This document shows positions 28,251-36,928 of a stretch of 64,000 bases of DNA, one piece after another. The position numbers and the translations under genes were made by a program. The number at the start of each line of letters is the position of its first letter. Positions within the stretch are counted from its first letter, which is position 1. Below the pieces are notes generated by a model. That model ran no database searches. It saw only the letters and a program-made list of their open reading frames with translations, and was not told the DNA's origin. The DNA is from an uncultured bacterium (GTDB lineage: Bacteria; Krumholzibacteriota; Krumholzibacteriia; LZORAL124-64-63), in NCBI GenBank assembly GCA_937864225.1, contig CALMJK010000002.1:193916-257915 (forward strand). Direction: 5' to 3'.

Positions 28251-28327
28251 TGGCGGGAGCGACGAGACTCGAACTCGCGACCTCCGGCTTGACAGGCCGG
28301 CGTTCTAACCAGCTGAACTACGCCCCC
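28251..28327 (-). tRNA. tRNA-Asp (anticodon GTC)
   Basis: A 77-nt tRNA: acceptor GGGGGCG/CGCTCCC (one G-T), anticodon stem CCGGC/GCCGG around loop CTGTCAA (GTC), T loop TTCGAGT, discriminator G and encoded CCA. It has its own promoter and terminator and is monocistronic. Confidence 0.95.
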
Positions 28328-28365
28328 GCAACCGTTTACGTTTATCGTGATGCCGCGAGGGCCTG

Positions 28366-28394
28366 AATATAGACGGCTCCCAAGACGATGTCAA
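28366..28394 (-). promoter_or_regulatory. Strong sigma70-type promoter of tRNA-Asp
   Basis: Minus strand TTGACA (28394-28389), exactly 17 bases, TATATT (28371-28366). Near-consensus, 38 bases before the tRNA. Confidence 0.8.
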
Positions 28395-28411
28395 CCGAAC
28401 CGGGCCGGTCC

Positions 28412-29869
28412 TCAACCTCCCCACAGCGCCGTCAGCGCGGCGGGAGCCAGGTCCGGCAGCGCGGTCAACCGCCACCCGCCGGGCAGCCGCGCGCGCAGGT
28501 CCTGCGCCAGCGACGGGTGTCCGAGGGCCAGACATCCCCCCGCGCCGACGCTCCCCGCCGCCGCGCCCACGGCCTCGGCCGCCGCCGCGCCCAGCGGACG
28601 ATGGGACGTGACGAGGAGCGCGTCTGCCGCCACGGCGCCGCAGTCGCCGGGCACGTCCAGCCGCCGCACGTCCGCGAAGCGGCCCGCCAGGGCGCCGCGC
28701 AGCGCGTCGGCGTCGCCCCAGCGGTCCCCCCGCGTCGCATCCAGCCAGAGCAGGCGCCGCGACGCGGACGGGAACGGATCGCCGCCGGCCGCCCGCGCCA
28801 CCCGCCCCAGCGCCTCCGCATAGACGCCGCCCGCGTCGGCAGCGCCGTCTTCCGTCGCGTCATCCGGCCCCGGCGGCGTGCACGCGGCGAATTCCGCGCC
28901 GCTGATCGCCGCGTCCGGCCCGTCCGCGCCCGGCAGCGCCCGCCAGGGAATGCCCCGGCAGAGGAGGCGGTCGCAGCCGCCGGTCTCGAGCGCCTGCAGC
29001 CAGGCCAGCGGCAACGCGCCGGGCTCGACCAGGCCGGCCCCCGGATCCGGTCCCAGCGGCAGGATGCCGCGCGCCGCCATGGCGTCCCGCAGCGCTCCCA
29101 TCGTGATGTCGTCGGCGTACAGCAGCGGCCTGGCCCCGGGCACGAGCGCGCGCACGCGCCCGGCCGCGGCGGCGTCGAGGGTGGCCGGCGTGGCCGGCTC
29201 CGCCGGGTCGGCGACAGGCAGATGCCCGAGCATGACGGCATCGGCTCCGGCGGCCAGCGCGGCCCAAAACGGCCCGCCCTGCGCGCCCTCCGCGGTGGCC
29301 ACGGCGCGCTCGTGGCTATCGGCGACCGTGCCGCCGTGCCCCGGCCAGTGTTTGAGGCAGCAGCCGACGCCGCCCGCGCGCAGGCCCGCCGCGGCCGCCG
29401 CCGCGTGCCGCGCCACCCGCGCGGGGTCGGCGCCGAAGGCGCGCGCGCCGATCACGGGGTTGCGCGCCTCCACCAGCACGTCGGCCACCGGCGCCAGGGC
29501 GCGCGTGACGCCGGCCTCGCGCAGCCGCGCGCCCGTTTCGGCGTGGACGCGGCGCGTCAGCTCGGGATCGTCGACCAGGCCCAGTCCCCAGGCCGCGGGG
29601 GGCCGCCCCAGGGCCGCCGCGGCCACCGCGACGGGTCCGCCCTCCTGATCGGCCAGGATCTCCGCCTCGGCCGGCAGCAGCGCGCGCAGCTGGCGGCAGA
29701 GCGCGCCCAGCTGGGTCCGGCCCGTCACGTTGCGCGCGAACAGGATCACTCCCGCCGGGCGCCAGCGCGCGAGCCAAGCGGCTTCGGCGCGCGTGCAGCG
29801 GGGACCGGCCAACCCCACGACCAGGCGAGCGGCCAGGGCGGCGGCGGGCGACGTTGCGGCGCCGCTCAC
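28412..29869 (-). CDS. Glycoside hydrolase family 3 protein (NagZ-like beta-N-acetylhexosaminidase)
   Basis: 485 residues. The N-terminal GH3 barrel has GVILFARN, ILADQEGGPV, the NagZ signature KHWPGHGGTVADSH and the nucleophile region LLYADDITMGAL. NagZ-type enzymes remove N-acetylglucosamine from muropeptides in cell-wall recycling. A further C-terminal domain of about 150 residues, not in the short proteobacterial NagZ, resembles the second domain of larger GH3 proteins. No signal peptide, so cytosolic. The GTG start overlaps the stop of the SpoIID-like gene (GTGA, 29866-29869). Confidence 0.85.
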   Translation of the reverse strand: MSGAATSPAAALAARLVVGLAGPRCTRAEAAWLARWRPAGVILFARNVTGRTQLGALCRQLRALLPAEAEILADQEGGPVAVAAAALGRPPAAWGLGLVDDPELTRRVHAETGARLREAGVTRALAPVADVLVEARNPVIGARAFGADPARVARHAAAAAAGLRAGGVGCCLKHWPGHGGTVADSHERAVATAEGAQGGPFWAALAAGADAVMLGHLPVADPAEPATPATLDAAAAGRVRALVPGARPLLYADDITMGALRDAMAARGILPLGPDPGAGLVEPGALPLAWLQALETGGCDRLLCRGIPWRALPGADGPDAAISGAEFAACTPPGPDDATEDGAADAGGVYAEALGRVARAAGGDPFPSASRRLLWLDATRGDRWGDADALRGALAGRFADVRRLDVPGDCGAVAADALLVTSHRPLGAAAAEAVGAAAGSVGAGGCLALGHPSLAQDLRARLPGGWRLTALPDLAPAALTALWGG

Positions 29870-31395
29870 GGCGCCCTCGCCGCGGGCGCGGCGCTCCCCG
29901 GCGCGTCGGCGTCTTCGGTGGCGGCGGCGGGCGGCCGCGACAGATCGTAGGCGGCGAGCGTCGCGCCGGCGTAATAATGGGCGAGGATCTGTCCGGCCGA
30001 AAAACCGCGCCGGGCCATGGCGATCGCGCCGGTCTGGCACAAGCCGACGCCGTGCCCGTACCCGCGTCCGCGCGCGGCGACGCGCAGAGGGCGGCCGTCC
30101 TGGCCCGGTTCGATCGCCAAGCGAAACAGCGCGCTCCAGAGCAGCCCGCCATCGCGACGCAGCAGCACCGACCGCGCGCGATCGCCGCGGACGTGGTAGA
30201 CGCCGGCCTCGGTCGCGACGTCCAGCAGCGCGACCCGGCCGCACGCCGTGCGGCCGCGCACCTCGCAGCCCAGCAGCCGCCCGGGCCGGCGCAGGTCGCC
30301 GCCCCCGCCGCGCGGCGTGAAGGGCTCGCCCGCCCAGCGGGCGCGGCGCGGCTCGCGCGCCCAGTCCACGTACTGCGGCAACGTGCGCTGCAGGATGCGC
30401 TCCAGTTCGGCGCCGCTCCAACTCTCCTGCCAGGCGAAGCGCGGCGCGCTCGCGCAGAACGAGCGGGCTCCGTCGCGCGGCGCGTCGCGCCGCCCCGTCA
30501 GATAGGGGCGCGCCGGCTGCGACCACACTTGCTCGCAGCCGGCCGTGCGTCCGCCACAGGTGGACGAATAGTAGGCTTCGATCTCGCGGCCCCCGTACTG
30601 CAGCACGAGGCCGGCCGTGCGGGCGATCGCCTCGTCGCACCGCGCGTGCTCGCCCCGGATCCCCTCGTACAGCTGGTCCCGCACGTCCGACCAGACATCG
30701 AAGCCCTGCGCCGCGTGCTGGCCGCGATGCGCGACGGTGTAGGTGCGCGCGGCGATCGCCTGCGCCTCCAGCGCCGCGGCGCCCTCGGGGCCGAGCCGCC
30801 CGATCTCGCCCGGCACCACGCCCCGCAGATAGTCCTCAAGGCCCACCGCGTTCACGAGCGTCAGCGCGCCGCCGCGCGGCAGCGCCAGCAGCGCGCCCCG
30901 CCAGCGCCCGCGGTTCCAGGTCACGGCATCGTCCGGATCGACGGGCTGCAGGCCGACGCCAGCGGCCTCGCCGCCCCGGCTGTCGGCCTGCCAGCGCACC
31001 AGCCGCCCCGCCGCCTGCAGCGTGACCTTGGCACCCGGCGCCAGGTCGGCCAGGGCGCGCAGGCCGTCGGCGTCCAGCAGGCGCGCCGGTCCCTCGCACG
31101 CCACGACGGCGCGCGCCACGCCCGTGCCCAGGCCGACGCGGACGATCAGCGGCGGCGGCGGCGGCGCGTCCTTCGGCAGCGCGTCGGCCAGGTCCGGCCA
31201 CTCGGGGCCCGGCAGATCCGGATACGCCGGTTGGTCGGTGGCGGCGGCCAGCGCGTCCAGGTCGGGCCACTCGGGGCCGGCCGGTCCGCTTTCAGGCGGC
31301 TCGACCGCCGGCCCGCGCCGCGGCCCCGGCGCACAGCCCGCGACGGCCAGCGCCGCCGCGATCAGCGTCGCCACGCCAAGACCGCGCCCGCTCAC
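29866..31395 (-). CDS. SpoIID/LytB-domain lipoprotein
   Basis: 509 residues from a GTG overlapping the C25 peptidase stop (GTGA, 31392-31395). The lipoprotein signal ends LAVAGC (Cys21), followed by a Pro/Asp-rich linker. The SpoIID domain is recognised by GLEDYLRGVVPGEI, AQAIAARTYTV, YYSSTCGGRT and the late GYGHGVGLCQTGA. Relatives bind or cleave peptidoglycan glycan strands (SpoIID is a lytic transglycosylase; LytB modifies an amidase). Next to the NagZ-like enzyme it suggests glycan-strand turnover. There is no endospore context; the domain is widespread in non-sporulating bacteria. Confidence 0.86.
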   Translation of the reverse strand: MSGRGLGVATLIAAALAVAGCAPGPRRGPAVEPPESGPAGPEWPDLDALAAATDQPAYPDLPGPEWPDLADALPKDAPPPPPLIVRVGLGTGVARAVVACEGPARLLDADGLRALADLAPGAKVTLQAAGRLVRWQADSRGGEAAGVGLQPVDPDDAVTWNRGRWRGALLALPRGGALTLVNAVGLEDYLRGVVPGEIGRLGPEGAAALEAQAIAARTYTVAHRGQHAAQGFDVWSDVRDQLYEGIRGEHARCDEAIARTAGLVLQYGGREIEAYYSSTCGGRTAGCEQVWSQPARPYLTGRRDAPRDGARSFCASAPRFAWQESWSGAELERILQRTLPQYVDWAREPRRARWAGEPFTPRGGGGDLRRPGRLLGCEVRGRTACGRVALLDVATEAGVYHVRGDRARSVLLRRDGGLLWSALFRLAIEPGQDGRPLRVAARGRGYGHGVGLCQTGAIAMARRGFSAGQILAHYYAGATLAAYDLSRPPAAATEDADAPGSAAPAARAP

Positions 31396-34300
31396 CGCAT
31401 CATCACCAGCCGCTGCATGCCGCTGCGCGGGCCGCCGTTCGGCGCGTCCAGTTCGATGCGATAGAGGTAGACGCCGTTGCCCAGCGCGTCTCCCGCGCCG
31501 TCGCGCCCGTCCCACGGCACCAGGCCGCGTCCCTCGGCGTCGATGCGCTCGGGCCCGAACCGCAGCGTCGCGACCCGCCGCCCGCTCACGCTGTAGATGA
31601 CGACGCGACCGGCCAGGGGCGGGGCGTCGGTGCGGAACAGGAAACGCAGAGGACCCGCCGCGGGGTTCGGGAAGGCGAGCGTCTCGCTCACCTGCCAGGC
31701 GCCGAGCGGCTCCGGCGCCGCCTGCAGCACCCATTTGGTCGCGTAGCCGTCCACCGTGAGCACGACGGCGCGCTCCCCGCTCGAGTCGGCCGTCGCGACC
31801 GCCGTGAAGGCGACGTCGAGCGTGCGCGGATCGCGGCGCGCCAGCGACACGCCGGACAATCCGAGGTTCTCGCCCGTGAGCTGCAACGTCGCCGTGGTCC
31901 CGATCCAGGCGGCCGAGCCGAACGTCGCGGTGAACGAGAGCGGAACGCCGGTCACGAAGCGCACCTCTCCCGGCACGACGGGCTCCGTCTGGCCAGCCAG
32001 GTAGATCGCCGCCGTCTGCGGCAGCCGCACCGTGAACGTGGCGTGGTCGTCCGTGGGCGTGCGATCGGACGTGTCGTAGACGTGCAGCGTCACCGTGTGG
32101 TCGAAGGGCCGCACCGGCAGCGCGATTTCGTACACCGCGCGCTGGTTGGAATCCGGATCCGGCGGCGGCAGCTCGGTCACGGCGGAGGACAGGTCATCAT
32201 TCTCCGAGTCCAGGACCACGACCCGGTCCACGCCCGCCTCGTCCACCGCGTCCAGGCTCAACTGCCGCACGTTGGTGGAGTCGAGCGCCGCCAGCGCGCT
32301 GCCGTCGGGCAGCGCCGCGCCGCCCTCGTCCGCGAGCGCGACGCTGAGCGTCGGCGACCCGCAGTCCAGCACCAGGAGCGGATCGCCCAGCAGCGTGTAC
32401 TGCGCCGCGAGCTCCCGGTACGTGCTGCCCACATAGTTGCCCCGCAGCACCGCGCGGACCTCCGCGGCCATCAGCAACTCGCCCAGCACCCAGCGCGTGC
32501 GCCCCCCCGCGGGCCGCGGCGGCGTTTGCGTCAGCACCGTGAGCTGGTCGTCCGCGAAGCGCGCGTTGTAGTCCAGGAATTCGTAGCCGCCGCTGCCGTA
32601 GGTGGCGCAGGCGGCCGCCCCGTGCGTGAGCATCATTTCGCCCAGGGACGGCTCCACGAAGGTGGAGGTGGTGTTCTGGGCCCAGTCGGAAATGTGGCAG
32701 CCCAGGCCGATGAACACCCACGGCCGTCCCGCGTTGCTCATGCTGAGCACGTCCTGCCTGGTCACGCCGGGACTCGCGCGCGAATCCTGCACGAGCCACT
32801 CGTGGGCCAGCACGCGGGCGTTGGCGTGTCCCTGGTAGCGGAACAGCATCGCCCCCTGCGAGATCGACGACAGCAGCGGCGGCGTCGCGTTCACCTCGGT
32901 CAGCTCGCGCATCTCGGCGGTGTTGCGCTCGGCCCCGGCGGGCGCGAGCGGGTCGAGATACGAGGTCAGCGAGAAGAAGTGCGCCGTCTGGGCGGCATTG
33001 GCGAACTCCTCCCAGGTCGCGGCGGCGCGCCCCTCGCTCCAGGCGAACAGCGTCTCGGCGGGCGCTAAAAACAGCGTGGTGTACGCGTTGTCGCCGTATC
33101 CGTACGACCAGGCGTCGTCGGCCGCCCAGACCGCCCGCCGGCGCCACGCTTGCCCGGCCTGATCGGTCTCCACGGCGAGCGTCTTGTCGATCATCGTGTT
33201 GAGCTCGTCGACGTTGTTGCAGGAGAAACGCCCGACGAGCAGCTCGCCCAGTCCCTGGTACGTGGACGGGAAACCGTCCACGGGATCCGGAGCCGCGAAC
33301 CACTTGTCCGAGGGGATGGCCTCCGGCGGCGGCAGGGCTTGCTGGGCGTGCAGGTGCGTGGGGACCCAGTCGTAGGTGCCGTCGGTCACGCCCAGGGCTC
33401 GCGCGTTCTCGTTGGCGTCGCCCACCAGCACCAGGGCGCTGCTGCCCCAGTGGTCGATCGCGTAGCGGCAGAACCGCCGGATGGCCCAGGGGTCGCGCAG
33501 GCCGCCGCTGAACCGGTCGTAGAGATCCTGCACGTCCACCACGTGCACCGCGTGCCCTCCGCCGGCGGGGCTGGCGCGGTACTGCGCCCAGCGCGCGAAG
33601 GCCTGGCGGAAACCGGCGTGCACGACGGCGATCACGTCGGGTTCGCCCGCGGTTTGGGTCGGGTCGGCGGGATCGGTGACGCGTCGCGCGTTGAAATAGC
33701 TGAACTCGGCCACCCCCGCGCCGTCGACGTCGGCCTGCGCCAGGAAACGCCGAGAGGCGCCGTCGGGGTGCGGCACGCGCAGCGAGAGCGTCCAGTCGTC
33801 ACCGGCGTCGACGAGATTGCCGGCGCCCAGCGCCACCCAGACGGGGCGATGGGGGGCGGTGATCTCGATCAGGCCCACATCCGGCGCGGCGAAGCCGGTG
33901 ACCTCGACGTCGCGCTCGCCGAAACCGTCGCCGGTCGGGAAGTCGAGCGTGTCTCGGTCGGCGTGGTAGAGCGCGTCGTAGGAGAACTCCGCCCAGTCGA
34001 GGAACGAGAAGAGCGGCCTCGTGCTGTCGGGAGAGCGCACGACGCGCAGGGTGGCGGTGCGGGCCGCCAACCGAGCGCCCGTGATGACCTGGCCGCTGTT
34101 GGCCACCACCTCTTCCAGCTCCTTGGTGCTGACCAACGCCACGGGGATCGTGTCGGCGGCGACCACGAGCGCCACGGCGCAATCGCGCGGATTGGTGGTG
34201 TTGGAGAAACCGATCAGGCCGGCGCGGACGCTGCCGGTCGTCGCGGCGGGATCGGGGGCGTAAAGCGGCAGGCCGAGAACGACCGCCGTGTCCGTGTAGC

Positions 34301-35738
34301 GGTTCCAGTGATTGCGGTCCTGAGCGGTGTCCTCCGTGTACTCGCGGTAGGCGACGTCCTCCTCGAACGTGTCGGTGCGCCGATAGCCCGGCAGCGGCGC
34401 GCCCGCGGAGGGCGCCAGCTCCGTCTCCGGCATGCGCGCCCACGGCTCGCCGGCCGCGGGATCGCCGAAGGCGAGCCAGTAGACGTTGCCGGGGTATTGC
34501 AGCATCGGGTGGCGCGGGCCGTTCCAGGTCTCGTGGGGATCTCCGCAGCCCGGGATCGCCACCGGGGCGCCGCTCGCCTCGTCGATCCACGCTCCGTCGT
34601 CGCGCGGGCGCAGGCCGTAGAACAGAAAACCATCGCCGCCGGTGAAATCGCCGCCGTCGCCGAGGATCCGGATCGGCACCTCGACTTCGAGATAATGCGC
34701 CGGATCGTCGGCGTTATAGCGACGCTGATAGAGGCGGATCTGGTCCTCCCGGACCGCGACGGACGGCAGCAGACCGGCGGTCTGCAGTCCCGCGGCCGTG
34801 ACGCGATGCAGGCGGGTCTGGTTGACCGCCAGGCGCACCTCGTCGCCCAGCGGCGCGCTCATCTTGAAGGCGCCCGCGGTCGGGCGCGTCGGGGCGGAAG
34901 GGACCGTCTGCGCCGGCCAGCGCCGCAGGCCCTCGGGATTGAGGAAGAGGTGAGCCATGTCCTCGTCGCGCCGCGCGCGCCCGGCGGCGACGCCGCCGCC
35001 GGCCCGGCCCGCCGCCGCCGAAGGCACGAAGCGGATCTCCCAGGCGCCTGCACGCAACAGGCGGGAGGCGCGCCCGCCGGCGTCGACCGCCAGGGGCGCG
35101 ACCGATACGGGCGCCACGCGGCGCCCGCGCCAAACGATCGTCTCCCCCACGCTCAGGCCCGCGGCGGGCAGCTCGCGCGTCCCCCCCCACGCCGCCGCGG
35201 GCAGCGCGCGGCCGGTTTGCGCCGTCTCGCCGGGCAGCAGCAGCTCGGCTCCCAGCCATTCCCGGCCGCTTTCCCGGTCCGGGCGCGCGACAGGCGTCAG
35301 GCCGACGAGCATGGCGCGCGCCGGGGTCGTCTCCCAGCGCTCGCTCAAGGGCACCACCACCGGACGGGTGCCGGGCGGAACCACGAGCCATGCGCCGCAA
35401 CTGGGCACGACGGGACGGCCAGGCTGGCTCGCGGCGCCGAATCCGGGCAGGCTCAGTTCCCACAGCCTCGTGCCGTCGGGGCGGGCGGCGCGCACGGCCC
35501 AGACCGTGTCGCCGCTGGCGAACGCCAGGCGCAGACCCGTGTCGTCGCCGCGCTCGAGCCTGAGGGGACGGCGACTGGCCGCGCGTGACGCCGCTGCCGA
35601 TCCGGCGTCGGCGCGCGGATGCCCGGCGGGCAGCAGCAGCGCGGCACCCAGCAAAACGGTCAGGGCGCGGGCACTCAGGCGGCGCGGGCCAAGCCGCCTC
35701 CGGCCCGGCCGGGGGTCACGGAGAGACAGGCAATCCAT
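31392..35738 (-). CDS. Gingipain-like C25 cysteine peptidase with FlgD/T9SS-like C-terminal domain
   Basis: 1448 residues. A long signal sequence (basic N-terminus, core LTVLLGAALLLPAG) is followed by a propeptide-like region. The C25 catalytic domain has the likely catalytic His971 in FRYQGHANARVLAHEW and Cys1014 in FIGLGCHISDW. Ig-like segments follow. The last 80 residues (GRVVIYSVSGRRVATL...GNGVYLYRI) form a FlgD-Ig/T9SS type A sorting-like domain. This architecture is common in FCB and candidate-phylum bacteria and suggests secretion to the surface. In related bacteria PorU, also C25, removes such signals, so this could be a PorU-like sortase or a secreted protease. It heads a three-gene coupled unit. 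Confidence 0.82.
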   Translation of the reverse strand: MDCLSLRDPRPGRRRLGPRRLSARALTVLLGAALLLPAGHPRADAGSAAASRAASRRPLRLERGDDTGLRLAFASGDTVWAVRAARPDGTRLWELSLPGFGAASQPGRPVVPSCGAWLVVPPGTRPVVVPLSERWETTPARAMLVGLTPVARPDRESGREWLGAELLLPGETAQTGRALPAAAWGGTRELPAAGLSVGETIVWRGRRVAPVSVAPLAVDAGGRASRLLRAGAWEIRFVPSAAAGRAGGGVAAGRARRDEDMAHLFLNPEGLRRWPAQTVPSAPTRPTAGAFKMSAPLGDEVRLAVNQTRLHRVTAAGLQTAGLLPSVAVREDQIRLYQRRYNADDPAHYLEVEVPIRILGDGGDFTGGDGFLFYGLRPRDDGAWIDEASGAPVAIPGCGDPHETWNGPRHPMLQYPGNVYWLAFGDPAAGEPWARMPETELAPSAGAPLPGYRRTDTFEEDVAYREYTEDTAQDRNHWNRYTDTAVVLGLPLYAPDPAATTGSVRAGLIGFSNTTNPRDCAVALVVAADTIPVALVSTKELEEVVANSGQVITGARLAARTATLRVVRSPDSTRPLFSFLDWAEFSYDALYHADRDTLDFPTGDGFGERDVEVTGFAAPDVGLIEITAPHRPVWVALGAGNLVDAGDDWTLSLRVPHPDGASRRFLAQADVDGAGVAEFSYFNARRVTDPADPTQTAGEPDVIAVVHAGFRQAFARWAQYRASPAGGGHAVHVVDVQDLYDRFSGGLRDPWAIRRFCRYAIDHWGSSALVLVGDANENARALGVTDGTYDWVPTHLHAQQALPPPEAIPSDKWFAAPDPVDGFPSTYQGLGELLVGRFSCNNVDELNTMIDKTLAVETDQAGQAWRRRAVWAADDAWSYGYGDNAYTTLFLAPAETLFAWSEGRAAATWEEFANAAQTAHFFSLTSYLDPLAPAGAERNTAEMRELTEVNATPPLLSSISQGAMLFRYQGHANARVLAHEWLVQDSRASPGVTRQDVLSMSNAGRPWVFIGLGCHISDWAQNTTSTFVEPSLGEMMLTHGAAACATYGSGGYEFLDYNARFADDQLTVLTQTPPRPAGGRTRWVLGELLMAAEVRAVLRGNYVGSTYRELAAQYTLLGDPLLVLDCGSPTLSVALADEGGAALPDGSALAALDSTNVRQLSLDAVDEAGVDRVVVLDSENDDLSSAVTELPPPDPDSNQRAVYEIALPVRPFDHTVTLHVYDTSDRTPTDDHATFTVRLPQTAAIYLAGQTEPVVPGEVRFVTGVPLSFTATFGSAAWIGTTATLQLTGENLGLSGVSLARRDPRTLDVAFTAVATADSSGERAVVLTVDGYATKWVLQAAPEPLGAWQVSETLAFPNPAAGPLRFLFRTDAPPLAGRVVIYSVSGRRVATLRFGPERIDAEGRGLVPWDGRDGAGDALGNGVYLYRIELDAPNGGPRSGMQRLVMMR

Positions 35739-35804
35739 GCGTGGACGCTCCTTGGCAGGGGCGCGGCGCGGCGGGCGCGCGGATGGGGGTCGGGCATCGC
35801 CGTC

Positions 35805-35833
35805 AGTATAGCCGCCCCGCCCGCGGGGGACAA
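35805..35833 (-). promoter_or_regulatory. Promoter of the C25-SpoIID-GH3 unit
   Basis: Minus strand TTGTCC (35833-35828), 17 bases, TATACT (35810-35805, five of six), 67 bases before the C25 ATG and just beyond the terminator of the upstream gene. Confidence 0.7.
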
Positions 35834-35871
35834 CCGATCCCCGGTTCGCGCGCGGCGCCGGCGGTCCCTGG

Positions 35872-35902
35872 AAAAGACCCGGGCGGCCTGGCGGCCGCCC
35901 GG
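35872..35902 (-). terminator. Rho-independent terminator after secreted paralogue 1
   Basis: Ten-pair stem CCGGGCGGCC/GGCCGCCCGG, four-base loop, then TCTTTTCC on the minus strand. Its trailing sequence closely resembles that of the terminator after paralogue 2. Confidence 0.85.
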
Positions 35903-35937
35903 AGCGGAAAGTTGCGCGGGGCGAGCCCCCGTCGCGG

Positions 35938-36579
35938 TCACTGGTACAGCGACTTCACACTGCCCCACGAATCCTGCACGGCCGGAACCGGGGAGCCGGG
36001 GCACGGCTCGTCCACGTTGATGTAGCACACCCAGTAGAAGGCTTCCGTGCCCGTCGGCACGAAGCTGGTGGGATAAAGGCGCCACAAGAAGCCCGGATCG
36101 TCGCCCTGGGCATAACCGGGCGTCGCTTCCGGGTGCGTGTCCCCCACGATGTAGTCGGGCTCGAAGCTGGTGGGAGTGCAGGGGCCGATGCCGATCTTCA
36201 ACGGGCCACCCTGATAGAAGGTTACGAAATCGGCGACCACAAAGGTGCTGCCCGGGCCGGTGCCGCCGACCGCCGGCAGCCCCACGTTGAAATTCGGGTA
36301 GGCCAGCACGTTCAACGCGTTGTACCGCAAATTCACAGTCACCATCGGCAAGACCGGATCGCTCTGGAAGGCGCATTCCCAGCCGGCGAGACCCACGTCG
36401 GGCGTGTGGATGTCGCGCGCGACCACATACAGAGTCAGGATGCCGACAGGCACTCCCGTCGCGCAGTTCTGCGTCGCGGCTTCATCGCGGAAGACACCGA
36501 TGCCATCGGTGGCGAGCGCCGGCGACGCCAGCGACAGAGCGAGCAGCGCAACCGCAAGGAATGATAGCGTTCGCTTCAT
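35938..36579 (-). CDS. Small secreted cysteine-containing protein, paralogue 1
   Basis: 213 residues: a clear signal peptide (MKRTLSFLAVALLALSLASPALA) and a mature part of about 190 residues. I do not recognise the family. It is a clear paralogue of the next gene upstream (36929-37531): both have GIG...D..AT.NC at the mature N-terminus, then GWECA, ALNVLAYP.FNVG.PA.GG.G and GIGPC.P.S, and both end SWGSVK.LYQ. Five to six cysteines are conserved, suggesting disulfides. No lipobox, membrane segment or FlgD-like sorting tail, so it is probably free in the periplasm or secreted. It has its own promoter, a long leader and a terminator. Confidence 0.75.
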   Translation of the reverse strand: MKRTLSFLAVALLALSLASPALATDGIGVFRDEAATQNCATGVPVGILTLYVVARDIHTPDVGLAGWECAFQSDPVLPMVTVNLRYNALNVLAYPNFNVGLPAVGGTGPGSTFVVADFVTFYQGGPLKIGIGPCTPTSFEPDYIVGDTHPEATPGYAQGDDPGFLWRLYPTSFVPTGTEAFYWVCYINVDEPCPGSPVPAVQDSWGSVKSLYQ

Positions 36580-36766
36580 GATCGGAGATCCCCTTTCATC
36601 GACCAGATTCGAGCGCGGGGCATCCCACAAAATCGGTTCGGCCTCTCCTGGTCGACCGCGGACCGAACCTTGGCGGCGTCTCTCGCGGACACCGGTCGCT
36701 TCCTGAAACCCGGCGGACGGCACGTCCTCCTTGACGGGTGGACATCCCGCCGGTTCCCCGGCGCGC
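36580..36766 (-). other. Long 5' leader of paralogue 1
   Basis: About 190 transcribed bases between the predicted start site and the ATG at 36579. This and the flanking promoter and terminator fill a gene-free stretch of about 350 bases. I see several GC-rich stem possibilities but no match to a riboswitch class I know. An open frame through it in phase with the gene lacks a signal peptide or ribosome site of its own, so it was not taken as coding. Confidence 0.35.
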
Positions 36767-36772
36767 ACGGTC

Positions 36773-36801
36773 AATATCCCCACGCGGACCATACCTGTCA
36801 A
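36773..36801 (-). promoter_or_regulatory. Strong promoter of secreted paralogue 1
   Basis: Minus strand TTGACA (36801-36796), 17 bases, GATATT (36778-36773). Perfect -35 and spacing; lies beyond the terminator of paralogue 2, so paralogue 1 is transcribed independently. Confidence 0.7.
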
Positions 36802-36876
36802 GTGCCGCCTTGGGTCGTGCCCCCGGCCGGGATCCGGTGCGTATCCTGGCCCGTGCTCGGCCGCGTGGCCGCCATG

Positions 36877-36906
36877 AAAAGACCCGGGCGGCGAAGCCGC
36901 CCGGGT
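36877..36906 (-). terminator. Rho-independent terminator after secreted paralogue 2
   Basis: Eleven-pair stem ACCCGGGCGGC/GCCGCCCGGGT with a three-base loop, followed on the minus strand by TTTT after CTT-like bases (GTCTTTTCAT). Confidence 0.85.
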
Positions 36907-36928
36907 CGCATGGAGGCAGGAGAGAAGA

